DNA of 64,000 nt from Oscillospiraceae bacterium (GCA_018380115.1 JAGZUF010000025.1:1-64000), one strand, 5' to 3'; positions 44,280-53,705 are shown, numbered from the stretch's first letter. Notes: a model not told the origin generated them from the sequence alone. Program-made: numbers and translations.

Positions 44280-45248
44280 ATGGCAGAAACAAGAATGGAA
44301 GTGGATTCCATGGATACCGCGCTGGCGGTGTTCGGCAGCTGTGATGAGAATATCCGTCTTTTGGAGCAGGCGCTGGGCGTTACCGTAGTGTGCCGCGGCA
44401 CGGAACTGAAGTTTTCCGGCCCGGAAGAGGCTGTGCAGAAGGCGCGCCGCGCGGTGGACGCCATGCTGTCTCTGCGGGAGGGCGGCACGCCGCTGGAGGA
44501 GCAGACGGTCCGCTATTGCATCTCGCTGGCAGATGCAGGCGAAGAGGAAAAGGTGCAGGAGCTTGCGGGCGGCTGCATTGCCATCACAGCAAAGGGCCGC
44601 CCGGTGCGCCCAAAGACTCTGGGGCAGAAGCAGTATGTAGAGGCCATTTTGAAAAACGCCGTCACCTTCGGCGTGGGGCCCGCTGGCACGGGAAAAACAT
44701 ATCTTGCCGTGGCCATGGCGGTAAAGGCATTCAAGGCGAGGCAGGTGGGCCGCATTATCCTTACGCGCCCGGCGGTGGAAGCGGGCGAGAAGCTGGGCTT
44801 TCTGCCGGGTGATTTGCAGAATAAAGTGGACCCATACCTGCGCCCCCTGTATGACGCCCTGTTTGATATGCTGGGGGCAGAGACGTATCAAAAGCTGCTG
44901 GAAAAGCAGTTGATAGAGGTGGCGCCTTTGGCTTACATGCGCGGGCGCACACTGGACGACGCCTTTATCATTTTGGATGAGGCACAGAATACGAGCCCTG
45001 AGCAGATGAAAATGTTCCTCACGCGCATGGGCACGGGCTCTAAGGTGGTGGTGACGGGCGACGTCACACAGATAGACCTTCCGGATAAAGCGCGCTCCGG
45101 CCTTGTGGATGCGCTGCAGGTGCTGAAAACCGTGCAGGGCATTGCCATGATGTTCTTTTCGGAAAAGGATGTAGTGCGCCACCGCCTTGTGCAGGAGATT
45201 ATCCGGGCATACGATAAAGCGCAGGCCGTCAGGCACAAGCGGGGCTGA
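44280..45248 (+). CDS. phoH: PhoH family ATPase
   Basis: A 322-residue PhoH-like protein with an N-terminal KH-type segment (RLLEQALGVTVVCRGTELKF) and a RecA-like ATPase: Walker A GPAGTGKTYLAV at residues 133-144, ILTRPAVEAGEKLGFLPGDL, Walker B FIILDEAQNTSPEQMKMFLT. It is probably an RNA helicase or ribonuclease partner acting with YbeY in RNA maturation. That link comes from conserved gene order. A TATAAT about 30 nt upstream suggests an internal promoter after yqfD. Confidence 0.95.
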   Translation: MAETRMEVDSMDTALAVFGSCDENIRLLEQALGVTVVCRGTELKFSGPEEAVQKARRAVDAMLSLREGGTPLEEQTVRYCISLADAGEEEKVQELAGGCIAITAKGRPVRPKTLGQKQYVEAILKNAVTFGVGPAGTGKTYLAVAMAVKAFKARQVGRIILTRPAVEAGEKLGFLPGDLQNKVDPYLRPLYDALFDMLGAETYQKLLEKQLIEVAPLAYMRGRTLDDAFIILDEAQNTSPEQMKMFLTRMGTGSKVVVTGDVTQIDLPDKARSGLVDALQVLKTVQGIAMMFFSEKDVVRHRLVQEIIRAYDKAQAVRHKRG

Positions 45249-45305
45249 GCACCCGTCTGCCTGCGGCGGATACAGGAAACATGAAAAGAAAGGAATGTGA
45301 GCACC

Positions 45306-45806
45306 ATGTCGCATAAAGTGTACATCACCAATAAACAGAAGGCCGTAAAGGTCCCATCGGGCCTGCGCATCCTCATTCGGCGTGCGTGCCATGCTGTGCT
45401 GGAATACGAGCATTTTGAGGGTTCTGCTGAGATAAGCGTTACCTTTGTAGATGACGAAGAGATTGCACGGCTGAATGAGCAGTACCGCAACAAGCCCCAG
45501 CCTACAGATGTGCTGAGCTTCCCTCTTGGCGAAAATGGTAAATACGATATCAACCAGGAGACGGGCGCAGCCATGCTGGGCGATATCGTCATTTCCATGC
45601 AGCGGGCTATGGAGCAGGCTTCTCTGTACGGCCATTCGCTTCAGCGCGAGGTGGCCTACCTGACAGTGCACTCCATGTTCCACCTGCTGGGGTATGACCA
45701 TGAGGCGGGCGGCCTAGAGGCCGTGCGCATGCGCGAAAAGGAAGAAGCCACGCTGATACAGCTTGGCCTTCCGCGCACAGTCTCTTACAGCGTGGACCAA
45801 ATATGA
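45306..45806 (+). CDS. ybeY: Endoribonuclease YbeY
   Basis: A 166-residue zinc metallo-endoribonuclease for rRNA 3'-end maturation and ribosome quality control. The zinc motif VHSMFHLLGYDHE (HxxxHxxGxDH) is complete, and ISVTFVDDEEIARLNEQYRN and TDVLSFP are the conserved core. The start at 45306 has AAAGGA about 11 nt upstream; a GTG at 45297 sits too close to that site. It overlaps dgkA by 4 nt. Confidence 0.95.
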   Translation: MSHKVYITNKQKAVKVPSGLRILIRRACHAVLEYEHFEGSAEISVTFVDDEEIARLNEQYRNKPQPTDVLSFPLGENGKYDINQETGAAMLGDIVISMQRAMEQASLYGHSLQREVAYLTVHSMFHLLGYDHEAGGLEAVRMREKEEATLIQLGLPRTVSYSVDQI

Positions 45807-46261
45807 AAAAACAACCTTTTCTGCACAGCTTCCGCTATGCGGTGCAGGGCGTGCGGACGGCGCTGCGGGAGGAGCGCAACCTGCGCTTTCATGTGTGCGC
45901 CGCATTTTATGTGTATGTATTCAGCCTGTTTTACGAGTTCACGCGCGCAGAATACTGCCTTATCACCATTATGGTGGGAGGTGTGATGGCGCTGGAGCTT
46001 GTGAATTCCAGTCTGGAACGCGCGGTGGAACGCCCTGTGCCGGAACGGTATATGACCGCCGGCGCCGTGAAGGATATGGCGGCAGGCGCCGTACTGGTGT
46101 TCAGTATTGCCAGCGCGGTGTGCGGTGTGCTTTTGTTCTGGGACATGCCTGCTTTTGCGCGCATGTGGCGCTTTTTTCTGCGCTGGCCTGCGCTGGCCCT
46201 TGTGCTGGCGGCCACACTTGTGGTGGCATTCCGCTTTATTTTTGGCAAAAAGGGAGAATAG
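45803..46261 (+). CDS. dgkA: Diacylglycerol/undecaprenol kinase family protein
   Basis: A 152-residue integral membrane kinase with three to four helices. HSFRYAVQGVRTALREERNL and VGGVMALELVNSSLERAVE carry the acidic active-site residues of the family. VKDMAAGAVLVFSI is the conserved last helix. In Gram-positives these enzymes mainly phosphorylate undecaprenol to supply the lipid carrier for wall synthesis. The C-terminal extra helix (PALALVLAATLVVAF) is longer than the minimal family. Confidence 0.93.
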   Translation: MKKQPFLHSFRYAVQGVRTALREERNLRFHVCAAFYVYVFSLFYEFTRAEYCLITIMVGGVMALELVNSSLERAVERPVPERYMTAGAVKDMAAGAVLVFSIASAVCGVLLFWDMPAFARMWRFFLRWPALALVLAATLVVAFRFIFGKKGE

Positions 46262-46264
46262 ATA

Positions 46265-47161
46265 TTGCAGACAAAAACAGTGTTTGCGGCCCTTGTGGGC
46301 AGGCCGAATGTGGGAAAATCCAGCCTTTTGAACCGGCTGGTGGGCGAAAAGGTGGCAATTGTGACGGCAAAGCCCCAAACGACGCGCACGCGCATCACGG
46401 GGATTTTGACAAAGGGCCCTACGCAGTTTGTATTTCTGGACACGCCCGGCATCCATGCCCCGCGCACAAAGCTGGGCAGGCGCATGGTGAAAACAGTGGC
46501 GGACAGCGTGGCCGAGGTGGATGCTGCCGTGATGGTGTTTGAACCCTATGGGGAATTTACCCCGCAGGAGCAGGGCCTGATGGAGGACATCCGCGCAAAA
46601 AGGCTGCCCACCATTGGTGTAGTGAATAAAACAGACGTGCTGCGGCGCCCGGCAGACGGCGCGGCACGCATGGCACAGCTTGAGGCTGCAGGCGTTTTTG
46701 CCAAAGTGCTGTGTGTCAGCGCCCGCGAGGGCAGCGGCTGCGAAGAGCTTCTGGCGGCGATAGAGGCTTATTCTGTGGAAGGCCCGCATTATTTCCCGGA
46801 TGACGCCTATACCGACATGCCGGAGAAGGCCCTTGTGGCGGAAGTGATACGGGAAAAGATGCTTATGTTTTTGTACGACGAGATCCCGCACGGCACGGCG
46901 GTGACGGTAGAACGCTTCAAAGAGCGTCCGGGGCAGGAGCTTGTGGACATCGACATCAACATCTATTGTGAAAAGAAAAGCCACAAGGGCATCATCATTG
47001 GCAAAGGCGGCGCCATGCTCAAGAAAATCGCCAGTGCGGCGCGCTTGGAGTGTGAAGAGTTTCTGGGCGTGCGGGTGAACCTGCAGTGCTGGGTGAAGAT
47101 AAAAGATGACTGGCGCGATAATGACATGCTTTTGAACAGCCTGGGCTTCCGGCAAAATTAA
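46265..47161 (+). CDS. era: GTPase Era
   Basis: A 298-residue GTPase that assists 30S assembly at the 16S 3' end. G1 GRPNVGKSSLLN, G2 PQTTRTRITG, G3 DTPGIH, G4 NKTDVL, then a KH domain with HKGIIIGKGGAMLKKI. TTG start at 46265 with AGGGAGA upstream; no better ATG exists. Its 3-nt gap from dgkA indicates coupling. Confidence 0.97.
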   Translation: MQTKTVFAALVGRPNVGKSSLLNRLVGEKVAIVTAKPQTTRTRITGILTKGPTQFVFLDTPGIHAPRTKLGRRMVKTVADSVAEVDAAVMVFEPYGEFTPQEQGLMEDIRAKRLPTIGVVNKTDVLRRPADGAARMAQLEAAGVFAKVLCVSAREGSGCEELLAAIEAYSVEGPHYFPDDAYTDMPEKALVAEVIREKMLMFLYDEIPHGTAVTVERFKERPGQELVDIDINIYCEKKSHKGIIIGKGGAMLKKIASAARLECEEFLGVRVNLQCWVKIKDDWRDNDMLLNSLGFRQN

Positions 47162-47239
47162 AGCTGGCGCTTTTTTCCGTACATAATCTTTCATAATACG
47201 GCGAACAGTACCGCTATAATGATAGCGGAGGTGTTCGTC

Positions 47240-47395
47240 ATGCAGGACAACGGTTACTGGAAACGCTTTGAAAGCACAGGCGCGGTGGGCGCTTATCTGG
47301 ACTATAAGGCACAGAAGGAGCACGCAGGCAAGAAGGAGGCACAGCATGCAGACGACAACGATGGGCCTGGTGCTGCGCGCGACGAAAACAGGTGA
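47240..47395 (+). CDS. yqzL: YqzL-like small protein
   Basis: A 51-residue frame with a GGAGG site 8 nt before the ATG at 47240. MQDNGYWKRFESTGAVGAYL fits the YqzL pattern (W..F..TG....YL.YK), and in Firmicutes yqzL lies between era and recO exactly as here. The C-terminal 16 residues overlap the start of recO (47346) in another frame, which may couple the two. A TATAAT at 47213-47218 sits inside the palindrome CCGCTATAATGATAGCGG and may start transcription here. Function is unknown. Confidence 0.75.
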   Translation: MQDNGYWKRFESTGAVGAYLDYKAQKEHAGKKEAQHADDNDGPGAARDENR

Positions 47396-48086
47396 GGCAG
47401 ACAGGGTGCTTTCCGTGCTGACGCCGGCAGGCATTGTTTCGGCCATTGCCAAGGGAAGCCTGCGGCTGAAAAACAGGCTGCACAGCGCCACGGGCCTGTT
47501 CTGCTATTCAGAATTTACCCTGTTTGAGGGGAAAACCATGTATATGGTGGACGAGGCCGAGGTGCGCGAGGTGTTTTGGGGCGTGCATGAAGACGTGGTG
47601 AACATGGCGCTGGCCATGTACTGCGCCGAATTTGTATCCACCCTGTCGCCCACGGGCGACGAGGCCGCGGCCCAGCTTCGCCTTCTTTTGAACAGCCTGT
47701 ATTATCTCAGCGAAAAAAAGCGGGCCCCCGCGTTTATCAAGCCGGTGTACGAGCTTCGCGCACTGACGCTGGCGGGCTTTCTGCCGGGGCTTGTGGCATG
47801 TGCAGACTGCGTGAAATACGAGGGCGGCCCCTTTTGCTTTGACGCTGCCACAGGCCTTTTGTTCTGCGCGGAATGTGCGGCGAAACGGGGCCTTGCGGCA
47901 AACCTAGATGCCGCGGCCTTGGCGGCCATGCGGCACATTACTTACAGTGAAGACGAAAAGCTGTTCGGCTTTTCCATTGGGCCGGAAAGCCTTGCGCACC
48001 TGGGCGCTGCAGTAGAGCAGTATGTGCGCTATTGTGTGGACAAGCCGTTCAAAACCCTGGAATTTTACCACAGCGTCCTTGTGTGA
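47346..48086 (+). CDS. recO: DNA repair protein RecO
   Basis: A recombination mediator that with RecR loads RecA on SSB-coated DNA. 246 residues: N-terminal OB fold (GLVLRATKTGEADRVLSVLT, GIVSAIAKGSLRLKNRL), helical domain and zinc finger with CADC near residue 152 and CAEC near 178. AAGGAGG precedes the ATG at 47346. It overlaps the end of yqzL by 50 nt and is followed by mutS2 after 23 nt. Confidence 0.95.
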   Translation: MQTTTMGLVLRATKTGEADRVLSVLTPAGIVSAIAKGSLRLKNRLHSATGLFCYSEFTLFEGKTMYMVDEAEVREVFWGVHEDVVNMALAMYCAEFVSTLSPTGDEAAAQLRLLLNSLYYLSEKKRAPAFIKPVYELRALTLAGFLPGLVACADCVKYEGGPFCFDAATGLLFCAECAAKRGLAANLDAAALAAMRHITYSEDEKLFGFSIGPESLAHLGAAVEQYVRYCVDKPFKTLEFYHSVLV

Positions 48087-48109
48087 GGGCGCGCATTGGA
48101 AGGAGACCC

Positions 48110-50500
48110 ATGCAACCGAAATACTTAGCTTCTCTGGAATTCGATAAGATACTTTCGCGCGCCGCGCAGGGCATCGTGTGCCCGGAGGCGCGCGGTTTGC
48201 TGTTGGAAGAGCAGCCCGGCGCCACCCCGCAGGCTGTGCGCGATAAGCTGGCCGAGACGGATGCCATGACGGCCCTGCTCATAAAAAACGGCACGCCGCG
48301 GTTTGACCGGGTGGAGAATGTAAAAAATGTGGTAAACCGCGCATGCAAGGGCGGCGTGCTCTCTATGGCCGAGCTTTTGGAGCTTGCGCGCGCCCTGCGC
48401 AATTTCCGGGAGCTGACCGCGTGGTACCATATCACCGAGCACGATGCCCTGTGTATCGACGACCACTTTTATGCCATGACGCCGCAGCCTTCGCTGGAAA
48501 AGGCCATCGGGCAGGCCATTGTGTCGCCCACGGAAATGGCGGATACCGCCAGCGATACGCTGTATGATATCCGGCGCAGAATACGCGGCGCGGAAAATTC
48601 CATCCGCGACAAGCTGGATGCTCTCACCAAATCGCAGCAGGCGGGCAGGGTGCTGCAGGACGCCGTTGTGTCCATCCGCAACGGGCGGTTTGTGGTGCCG
48701 GTGAAGGCGGAATACCGCGGCGAAGTGGGCGGCGTCATCCACGACGTGTCCTCATCGGGCTCCACTTTGTTTGTAGAACCCACGGCCGTGGTAGAGGCAA
48801 ATGCAAAAATTTTGCAGCTTCGAAATCAGGAGCAGGCAGAAATAGAGCGCATTCTGGCGGCATTCAGCGCCCAGGCAGCAGAACTGGAGCCCATGTTCAG
48901 CCTGGGTTACGACGCCATGCTTCAACTGGATGTTTTGCTGGCAAAGGCAAAGCTGGCGCTGGAGCAGAAAGCCATGCTGCCTGCCGTGCGGGAAGACTGT
49001 GCCTTCAGCCTGGTGCGTGCGCGCCATCCGCTTATTTCACCGGACACTGTGGTGCCCATTGATGTGGAGCTGGGCAAAAGCTACGATACCATGATTATCA
49101 CCGGCCCCAATACAGGCGGCAAGACGGTGACGCTGAAAACTGCGGGCCTCTTGTGCACCATGGCCTGCCATGGCTATCTGATTCCTGCACATGAGACGAG
49201 CGAGGTGTGCGTGTTCTCCGACATCCTTGTGGATATTGGCGATGAACAGAGCATCGAGCAGAGCCTTTCCACTTTTTCCGGGCATATCAAGAATATCACA
49301 GAGATATTCGGCGCCGCAGGGCCCGGCACGCTGGTGCTGATGGACGAGCTTGGCGCAGGCACGGACCCTGCCGAGGGTGCCGCTCTTGCAGTGGCGGTAA
49401 TAGAAGCCTTGCGTGCGCGCGGTGCAAAGGTTATGGCCACCACGCATTATTCCGAGCTGAAGGTGTTTGCGCTGGAGACGCCCGGCGTGCAGAACGCCTC
49501 GTGCGAATTCGATATCGACACGCTGCGCCCCACCTATAAGCTGAGCGTGGGCGTGCCCGGAAAATCGAACGCATTTCTCATCAGCGAAAAGCTGGGCCTT
49601 GCGCCCGCAGTGATAGAGCGCGCAAAGCAGCATCTTTCGGCGGAGGACCAGAAGTTCGACACCGTTCTCTCCCAGCTGGAAGATCTGAAGCTGCAGCTGA
49701 AAGAGGGACAGGCAGAGGCCGAGCGCCTGCGCGCCACGGCGCAGGACGCGCTGGGCAAGGCAAGAGAGGAACGTGACAAGCTTATCCGGCAGGGGCAGGC
49801 AGAGCTGGAGGCCGCGCGCGAAAAGGCGCGCGCCATGGCCGCGGACGTGGAACGGCGCGCATACGACCTGCTGGACGAGCTGCGCAAGCTGGAAAAGGAC
49901 AAAAGCCGCGCCGCAAGCCAGCGCGCCGCGCGTGCAAGAGAGATAGCCCGCAAGGATTCAGAAAAGCTGTTTTTGAAAAGCGATGTGGTACATACCGTCC
50001 AGCGCGAGTATACGCCCTTGAAAAAAGCGGAACCCGGGCAGGAGGTATATCTGGTAGAGCTGGATAAAACGGGCATTGTTTCTTCCCGCCCTGATAAGGA
50101 CGGCCTTGTAGAGGTGCGCGCGGGCATTTTGCGCACAAAGGTGCCGCTTTCCAAGCTGGCTGCGCCGCCCAAATTTCAAAAGGCGGAGAAAGCATCCATT
50201 TATACACCCCGCCCGCGCAGGCAGACGGACGGCGTGCGTGAAGCCGCGCGCCGCACAGCCAGCATGGAGGTGAACCTGCTGGGCATGACGGTGGAGGAGG
50301 CGCTGCTGGAGACAGACCGCTTCATTGATAACGGCCTGCTTTCCGGCCAGACAACGTTATACCTTATCCACGGCAAGGGCACGGGCGCGCTGCGCAAGGC
50401 CATTCACGAGCACCTGCGCCGCCACCCCAGCGTGAAGAGCTTCCGCCTTGGCAATTACGGCGAGGGTGAGGCCGGCGTCACCGTGGTGGAGCTGAAATAA
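48110..50500 (+). CDS. mutS2: Endonuclease MutS2
   Basis: A 796-residue MutS2 protein. Core ATPase with Walker A ITGPNTGGKTVTLKTAGLL, MDELGAGTDPAEGAALA (Walker B), ATTHYSELKVFA; a long coiled coil (about residues 515-630, SQLEDLKLQLKEGQAEAERL); a KOW-like segment; and a C-terminal Smr nuclease domain (VNLLGMTVEEALLETDRF, LIHGKGTGALRKAIHEHL). In Bacillus MutS2 also splits collided ribosomes. AAGGAGA lies before the ATG at 48110. Confidence 0.96.
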   Translation: MQPKYLASLEFDKILSRAAQGIVCPEARGLLLEEQPGATPQAVRDKLAETDAMTALLIKNGTPRFDRVENVKNVVNRACKGGVLSMAELLELARALRNFRELTAWYHITEHDALCIDDHFYAMTPQPSLEKAIGQAIVSPTEMADTASDTLYDIRRRIRGAENSIRDKLDALTKSQQAGRVLQDAVVSIRNGRFVVPVKAEYRGEVGGVIHDVSSSGSTLFVEPTAVVEANAKILQLRNQEQAEIERILAAFSAQAAELEPMFSLGYDAMLQLDVLLAKAKLALEQKAMLPAVREDCAFSLVRARHPLISPDTVVPIDVELGKSYDTMIITGPNTGGKTVTLKTAGLLCTMACHGYLIPAHETSEVCVFSDILVDIGDEQSIEQSLSTFSGHIKNITEIFGAAGPGTLVLMDELGAGTDPAEGAALAVAVIEALRARGAKVMATTHYSELKVFALETPGVQNASCEFDIDTLRPTYKLSVGVPGKSNAFLISEKLGLAPAVIERAKQHLSAEDQKFDTVLSQLEDLKLQLKEGQAEAERLRATAQDALGKAREERDKLIRQGQAELEAAREKARAMAADVERRAYDLLDELRKLEKDKSRAASQRAARAREIARKDSEKLFLKSDVVHTVQREYTPLKKAEPGQEVYLVELDKTGIVSSRPDKDGLVEVRAGILRTKVPLSKLAAPPKFQKAEKASIYTPRPRRQTDGVREAARRTASMEVNLLGMTVEEALLETDRFIDNGLLSGQTTLYLIHGKGTGALRKAIHEHLRRHPSVKSFRLGNYGEGEAGVTVVELK

Positions 50501-50522
50501 GCACAGGGAAAAGGAGCTTTTC

Positions 50523-51878
50523 ATGGAGAGACAGAACCATAAAAACCACAGGGGCGGGCAGGGCCTGGCCGCCCGCGCAGGCGGTGCTGCAAAAAAAGTG
50601 CTGACAAACCCGCTGACCTATGTGCTGCTTGCAGCCGTTTTGTTCCGCGTTGTGTACTTTCACACATTGCGCCCTTATTCGGAAACTGCAGATTCCCCTA
50701 CATACAAGGACCTTGGCAATATCCTGACGGGCCTGCGCACGCCCATTTACCCGCTGTTGCTGGCGGGGCTGAAGGCATTGTTCGGCGAGCCGCTGATGAA
50801 TATGGTGCTGGTGAGGCTGCAAAGCCTTGCCGCGTTGTGCGCGCTGGGCGCTTTCTACTACACAGTGGTGCGAGTGACGCACCGCCGGTACCTTGCCGTT
50901 ATCTTTACGCTGCTGTTCGGGCTGCAGCCCGGTGTTGTGGGCTATGAAACATCTGTAATGACGGAATCGCTCTCTATCTCCGGCGTGGTGTTTCTTGTGT
51001 TTCTGCTGGCGCGCTATCTGGACGAGCGCCGCAGATGCGATGCGGTGGGCCTTGGCGTATTGGCGCTGTTTCTGGTGCTGCTGCGCCCGGCGTTCCTCTA
51101 TCTGGTGGGCGTGCTGGCCGTGTTCTGGGTGCTGCAGTGGTTTCTGGAGGCGCCCGCCAAAAAGAGGAATATCCTGTGGGGCTTTCTGGGTACGGGCATT
51201 TCTGTGGCCGGTGTGCTGGCGTGGTGCGCGTTCAACTTTTTCAGCTGCGGGCGCTTTACTCTCAGTGTGGTGACGGATATCAACCTTTTGCACATGCTGG
51301 TGCTGAACGGCTCTGTGGAAAACCCGGAATATCCGGAAATGTCGGAATACGTCTGGAACAAGATGGTGGAAAACCAGGAGGACGAAGCCTATCTGCCCTG
51401 GGGCGCATACAATGACATCACCGCCGAGTATCCCGATACTTGGGCGGAATATGCTTCTTCCACCCTGAAATACCATGTGGGAGATATGGTGGATTATACT
51501 GTGACGAAAGCGGCCGGGCTGCTGAATCAGCCGTTTCTCAATGACCAGCCTTACACCCATCTCTGGTACTACAAAAGCTTTGGCTCTGCCGTGCGCACGC
51601 TGCTGTTCAATGTAAAAGTGGTGCAGGTGCTGCAGTTTCTTATTGCAGAGCTTGTCTACAGCTTTACCTGGTGGGCGGTGAAAAAGCGCATCAACTGGCT
51701 GGGCTTGGGCCTTGCCGGGTGTTCACTTGCCACAATGGTCACCTCTGTGGTGGGGGCGCAGGCCGAATGGTACCGGCTGTGGCTGCCCTCGTTCCCATTT
51801 CTTATCTTGCTCGGCAGCCTGTGGGCGTACCGCCTGTGCGTGTGGCTGGGCCGCAGGGAAGAGCAGCCGGCAGTATAA
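50523..51878 (+). CDS. Membrane glycosyltransferase-like protein (GT39/ArnT-like)
   Basis: A 451-residue polytopic protein with about ten helices. SETADSPTYKDLGNILTGLR in the first outer loop carries the acidic residues typical of GT-C glycosyltransferases, and RTPIYPLLLAGLKALFGEPL, VMTESLSISGVVFLVFLLAR and LLRPAFLYLVGVLAVF match PMT/ArnT-like proteins of Clostridia. It likely transfers a sugar from a polyprenyl carrier to an outside acceptor. Donor and acceptor are unknown. It starts 22 nt after mutS2, and a terminator follows at 51898. Confidence 0.82.
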   Translation: MERQNHKNHRGGQGLAARAGGAAKKVLTNPLTYVLLAAVLFRVVYFHTLRPYSETADSPTYKDLGNILTGLRTPIYPLLLAGLKALFGEPLMNMVLVRLQSLAALCALGAFYYTVVRVTHRRYLAVIFTLLFGLQPGVVGYETSVMTESLSISGVVFLVFLLARYLDERRRCDAVGLGVLALFLVLLRPAFLYLVGVLAVFWVLQWFLEAPAKKRNILWGFLGTGISVAGVLAWCAFNFFSCGRFTLSVVTDINLLHMLVLNGSVENPEYPEMSEYVWNKMVENQEDEAYLPWGAYNDITAEYPDTWAEYASSTLKYHVGDMVDYTVTKAAGLLNQPFLNDQPYTHLWYYKSFGSAVRTLLFNVKVVQVLQFLIAELVYSFTWWAVKKRINWLGLGLAGCSLATMVTSVVGAQAEWYRLWLPSFPFLILLGSLWAYRLCVWLGRREEQPAV

Positions 51879-51897
51879 TAAAACTCTGGTTTTCGGC

Positions 51898-51927
51898 GCA
51901 CCGCCCGGCAATGGGCGGTGCGTTTTT
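51898..51927 (+). terminator. Terminator of the era-mutS2-GT operon
   Basis: GCACCGCCC with GGGCGGTGC followed by GTTTTT. Confidence 0.88.
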
Positions 51928-52005
51928 GCATATGCAATGAAACAACAAACCACTTTTTGACCCTTTGCCGTGAAAACACCGGCAGAAAATTTTGAAGAAA
52001 TTATC

Positions 52006-52034
52006 TTGACAATAAAAAGTAAGAATAGTATGAT
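52006..52034 (+). promoter_or_regulatory. Promoter of the AbrB-acyltransferase operon
   Basis: TTGACA (52006-52011), a 17-nt spacer and TATGAT (52029-52034), 41 nt ahead of the AbrB start, in a markedly AT-rich stretch. Confidence 0.78.
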
Positions 52035-52074
52035 TTGTTATACAAAATATATTTTTTATAATGAGGTGCAGCAA

Positions 52075-52302
52075 ATGATGAAACCAAAAGGGAAATATGC
52101 ATGGACAGTGACTGTTGGGGAAAAGGGCCAGATTGTGATACCAAAACAGGCGCGGCAGATATTCTCTATTCAACCGGGGGATACGCTGGTACTTTTAGGG
52201 GATGAAAAAAAGGGGATAGCCATCCCGCCGAAAGATATGTTTAGCCGGTTTGCGGCGGTGGTTTTTGATGCGGAAGAAGAGAAAGGGGAAGAGCCGGTGT
52301 GA
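52075..52302 (+). CDS. AbrB/SpoVT family transcriptional regulator
   Basis: A 75-residue protein with the SpoVT-AbrB swapped-hairpin motif AWTVTVGEKGQIVIPKQARQ and the family tail IQPGDTLVLLGDEKKGIAIP. The start at 52075 has GAGGTG upstream. It overlaps the acyltransferase gene by 4 nt. In gut Clostridia short AbrB proteins of this type usually sit at the head of small transporter or membrane-protein operons and probably autoregulate them. A decayed paralogue lies at 54780. Confidence 0.9.
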   Translation: MMKPKGKYAWTVTVGEKGQIVIPKQARQIFSIQPGDTLVLLGDEKKGIAIPPKDMFSRFAAVVFDAEEEKGEEPV

Positions 52303-53363
52303 GGCTGCATTATCTGGATAATATCCGTTGGGCAACGGTGCTTCTTGTTTTGTTTTATCATGTCTGCTATATGTTTAATGGCGTTGGGGCACTTGGCGGC
52401 ATTGCGGGGGCGAAAAGCCTTGCCTGCTTTGATGCGGTGCTGTATTTTGTTTATCCATGGTTTATGGTGCTTCTGTTCCTTATAGCGGGCATCAGTGCGC
52501 GGTATGCACTGCAAAAATATTCCGGCAGGGAATTCATTCGCCTTCGCGTCCGCAAATTGCTGGTGCCTTCTACGCTGGGCCTGTTTGTGCTGCACTGGAT
52601 TACAGGATATCTCAACATCAAAATGGGCGGTGGCCTTGCGTATATTCCATCTTTTCTTATTTATCCTATTTCTGCGGTAAGCGGTATCGGGCCGTTGTGG
52701 TTTATCCAAATGCTGTTTCTGTTTTCCTGTGTGCTTGTGCTGCTGCGAAGGATAGACAGAAATGACAGAGTATGGCTGTTTTGCGGCCGTGCCAATGCAG
52801 CTGTGGTGCTGGGGCTGTTCCTGCCGCTGTGGGGGGCGGCTCAGATATGGAACCTGCCGGTTTTGACGATGTACCGCTTTGGCATTTATTTTTTTGCATT
52901 TTTAGCAGGCTACTATGTGTTTTCACATAACAAAGTACAATGTATGGTGGAAAAGATGCATATCTCCATGCTTGCCGCGGCAGTCGTGGGCGGGGCATGT
53001 TATACTGCGTACTACTACGGAACAGATTATACCTCCCCTCAGTGTCTGCAAAGTCTGCTCACAAATGTCTATCTTTGGGCCGCTGTCCTGGCAGTGCTGG
53101 GATGTGCCAAAGCATGGTTCGACAGGCAAACGCCTGCTACACGCTATTTGTCTGCATCCAGCTTTGGGTATTATATCCTTCATTATCCGGTTCTTATTGT
53201 GACGTGTTATGTGCTTCATACCTGCTTTTCACTTCCGGCAATATGGAATTACCTGATTGCATTTGTCGTAGAACTGGGCCTGACGGCTGTACTGTATGAA
53301 CTGCTCAAGCGCGTGCCGGGCTTGCGGTATGCCGTACTGGGCATCAGAAATTCAAAGCGCTGA
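52299..53363 (+). CDS. Acyltransferase family 3 membrane protein
   Basis: A 354-residue polytopic O-acyltransferase-like protein with about ten helices. LHYLDNIRWATVLLVLFYHV at the N-terminus contains the catalytic His of the AT3 family, and FLIAGISARYALQKYSGREF with RLRVRKLLVPST are further typical parts. These enzymes move acetyl or succinyl groups to surface sugars or lipids. GTG start at 52299 inside the AbrB stop (GTGA), after AAAGGGG. Codon use is AT-richer than the core genes. The 150 nt that follow hold no gene. Confidence 0.88.
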   Translation: MRLHYLDNIRWATVLLVLFYHVCYMFNGVGALGGIAGAKSLACFDAVLYFVYPWFMVLLFLIAGISARYALQKYSGREFIRLRVRKLLVPSTLGLFVLHWITGYLNIKMGGGLAYIPSFLIYPISAVSGIGPLWFIQMLFLFSCVLVLLRRIDRNDRVWLFCGRANAAVVLGLFLPLWGAAQIWNLPVLTMYRFGIYFFAFLAGYYVFSHNKVQCMVEKMHISMLAAAVVGGACYTAYYYGTDYTSPQCLQSLLTNVYLWAAVLAVLGCAKAWFDRQTPATRYLSASSFGYYILHYPVLIVTCYVLHTCFSLPAIWNYLIAFVVELGLTAVLYELLKRVPGLRYAVLGIRNSKR

Positions 53364-53516
53364 GAGATACCTGGCGCAAAAGCACTTCGGCCTGCCCGTG
53401 GTGCTGTTTTATAAAACACAGGCAAAGCAAACAAACGTTTTCTGTTCCTTACAGTTGATTGAAACTACCCGTATGGCTGTATAATTCGCGCAAGCGGCAG
53501 AAAATATCTGAAAAGC

Positions 53517-53705
53517 ATGAAGATACATCTTCGTGAGCATCTTGCGTATCTCAGAAAAGCAGCTTGCTTTTATGAAGAAGCGGCGGAGAAAATAGACACG
53601 TCAAGGCAGGCCGCTTCCAAATGGGAAGCGGGTGTTTCCCAAAGTGAAAGATACCACACCAATTCCACGCTGGCTTTTGCTGAACCGATACAGCCGGAGG
53701 GCTGA
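53517..53705 (+). pseudogene. XRE-type helix-turn-helix regulator, remnant
   Basis: A 62-residue frame with a degenerate Cro/XRE start: REHLAYLRKAACFYEEAAEK and IDTSRQAASKWEAG fit the usual L..LRK..G.SQEELAEKL.VSRQAISKWE pattern with altered residues at the turn. After the HTH the expected continuation lies in another frame (VFPKVKDTTPIPRWLL). There is no convincing ribosome site. It is a truncated, frameshifted relic. Confidence 0.65.

Noticed and set aside
44175..45701. 508-codon open frame on the minus strand
   Set aside because: Antisense to phoH and ybeY.
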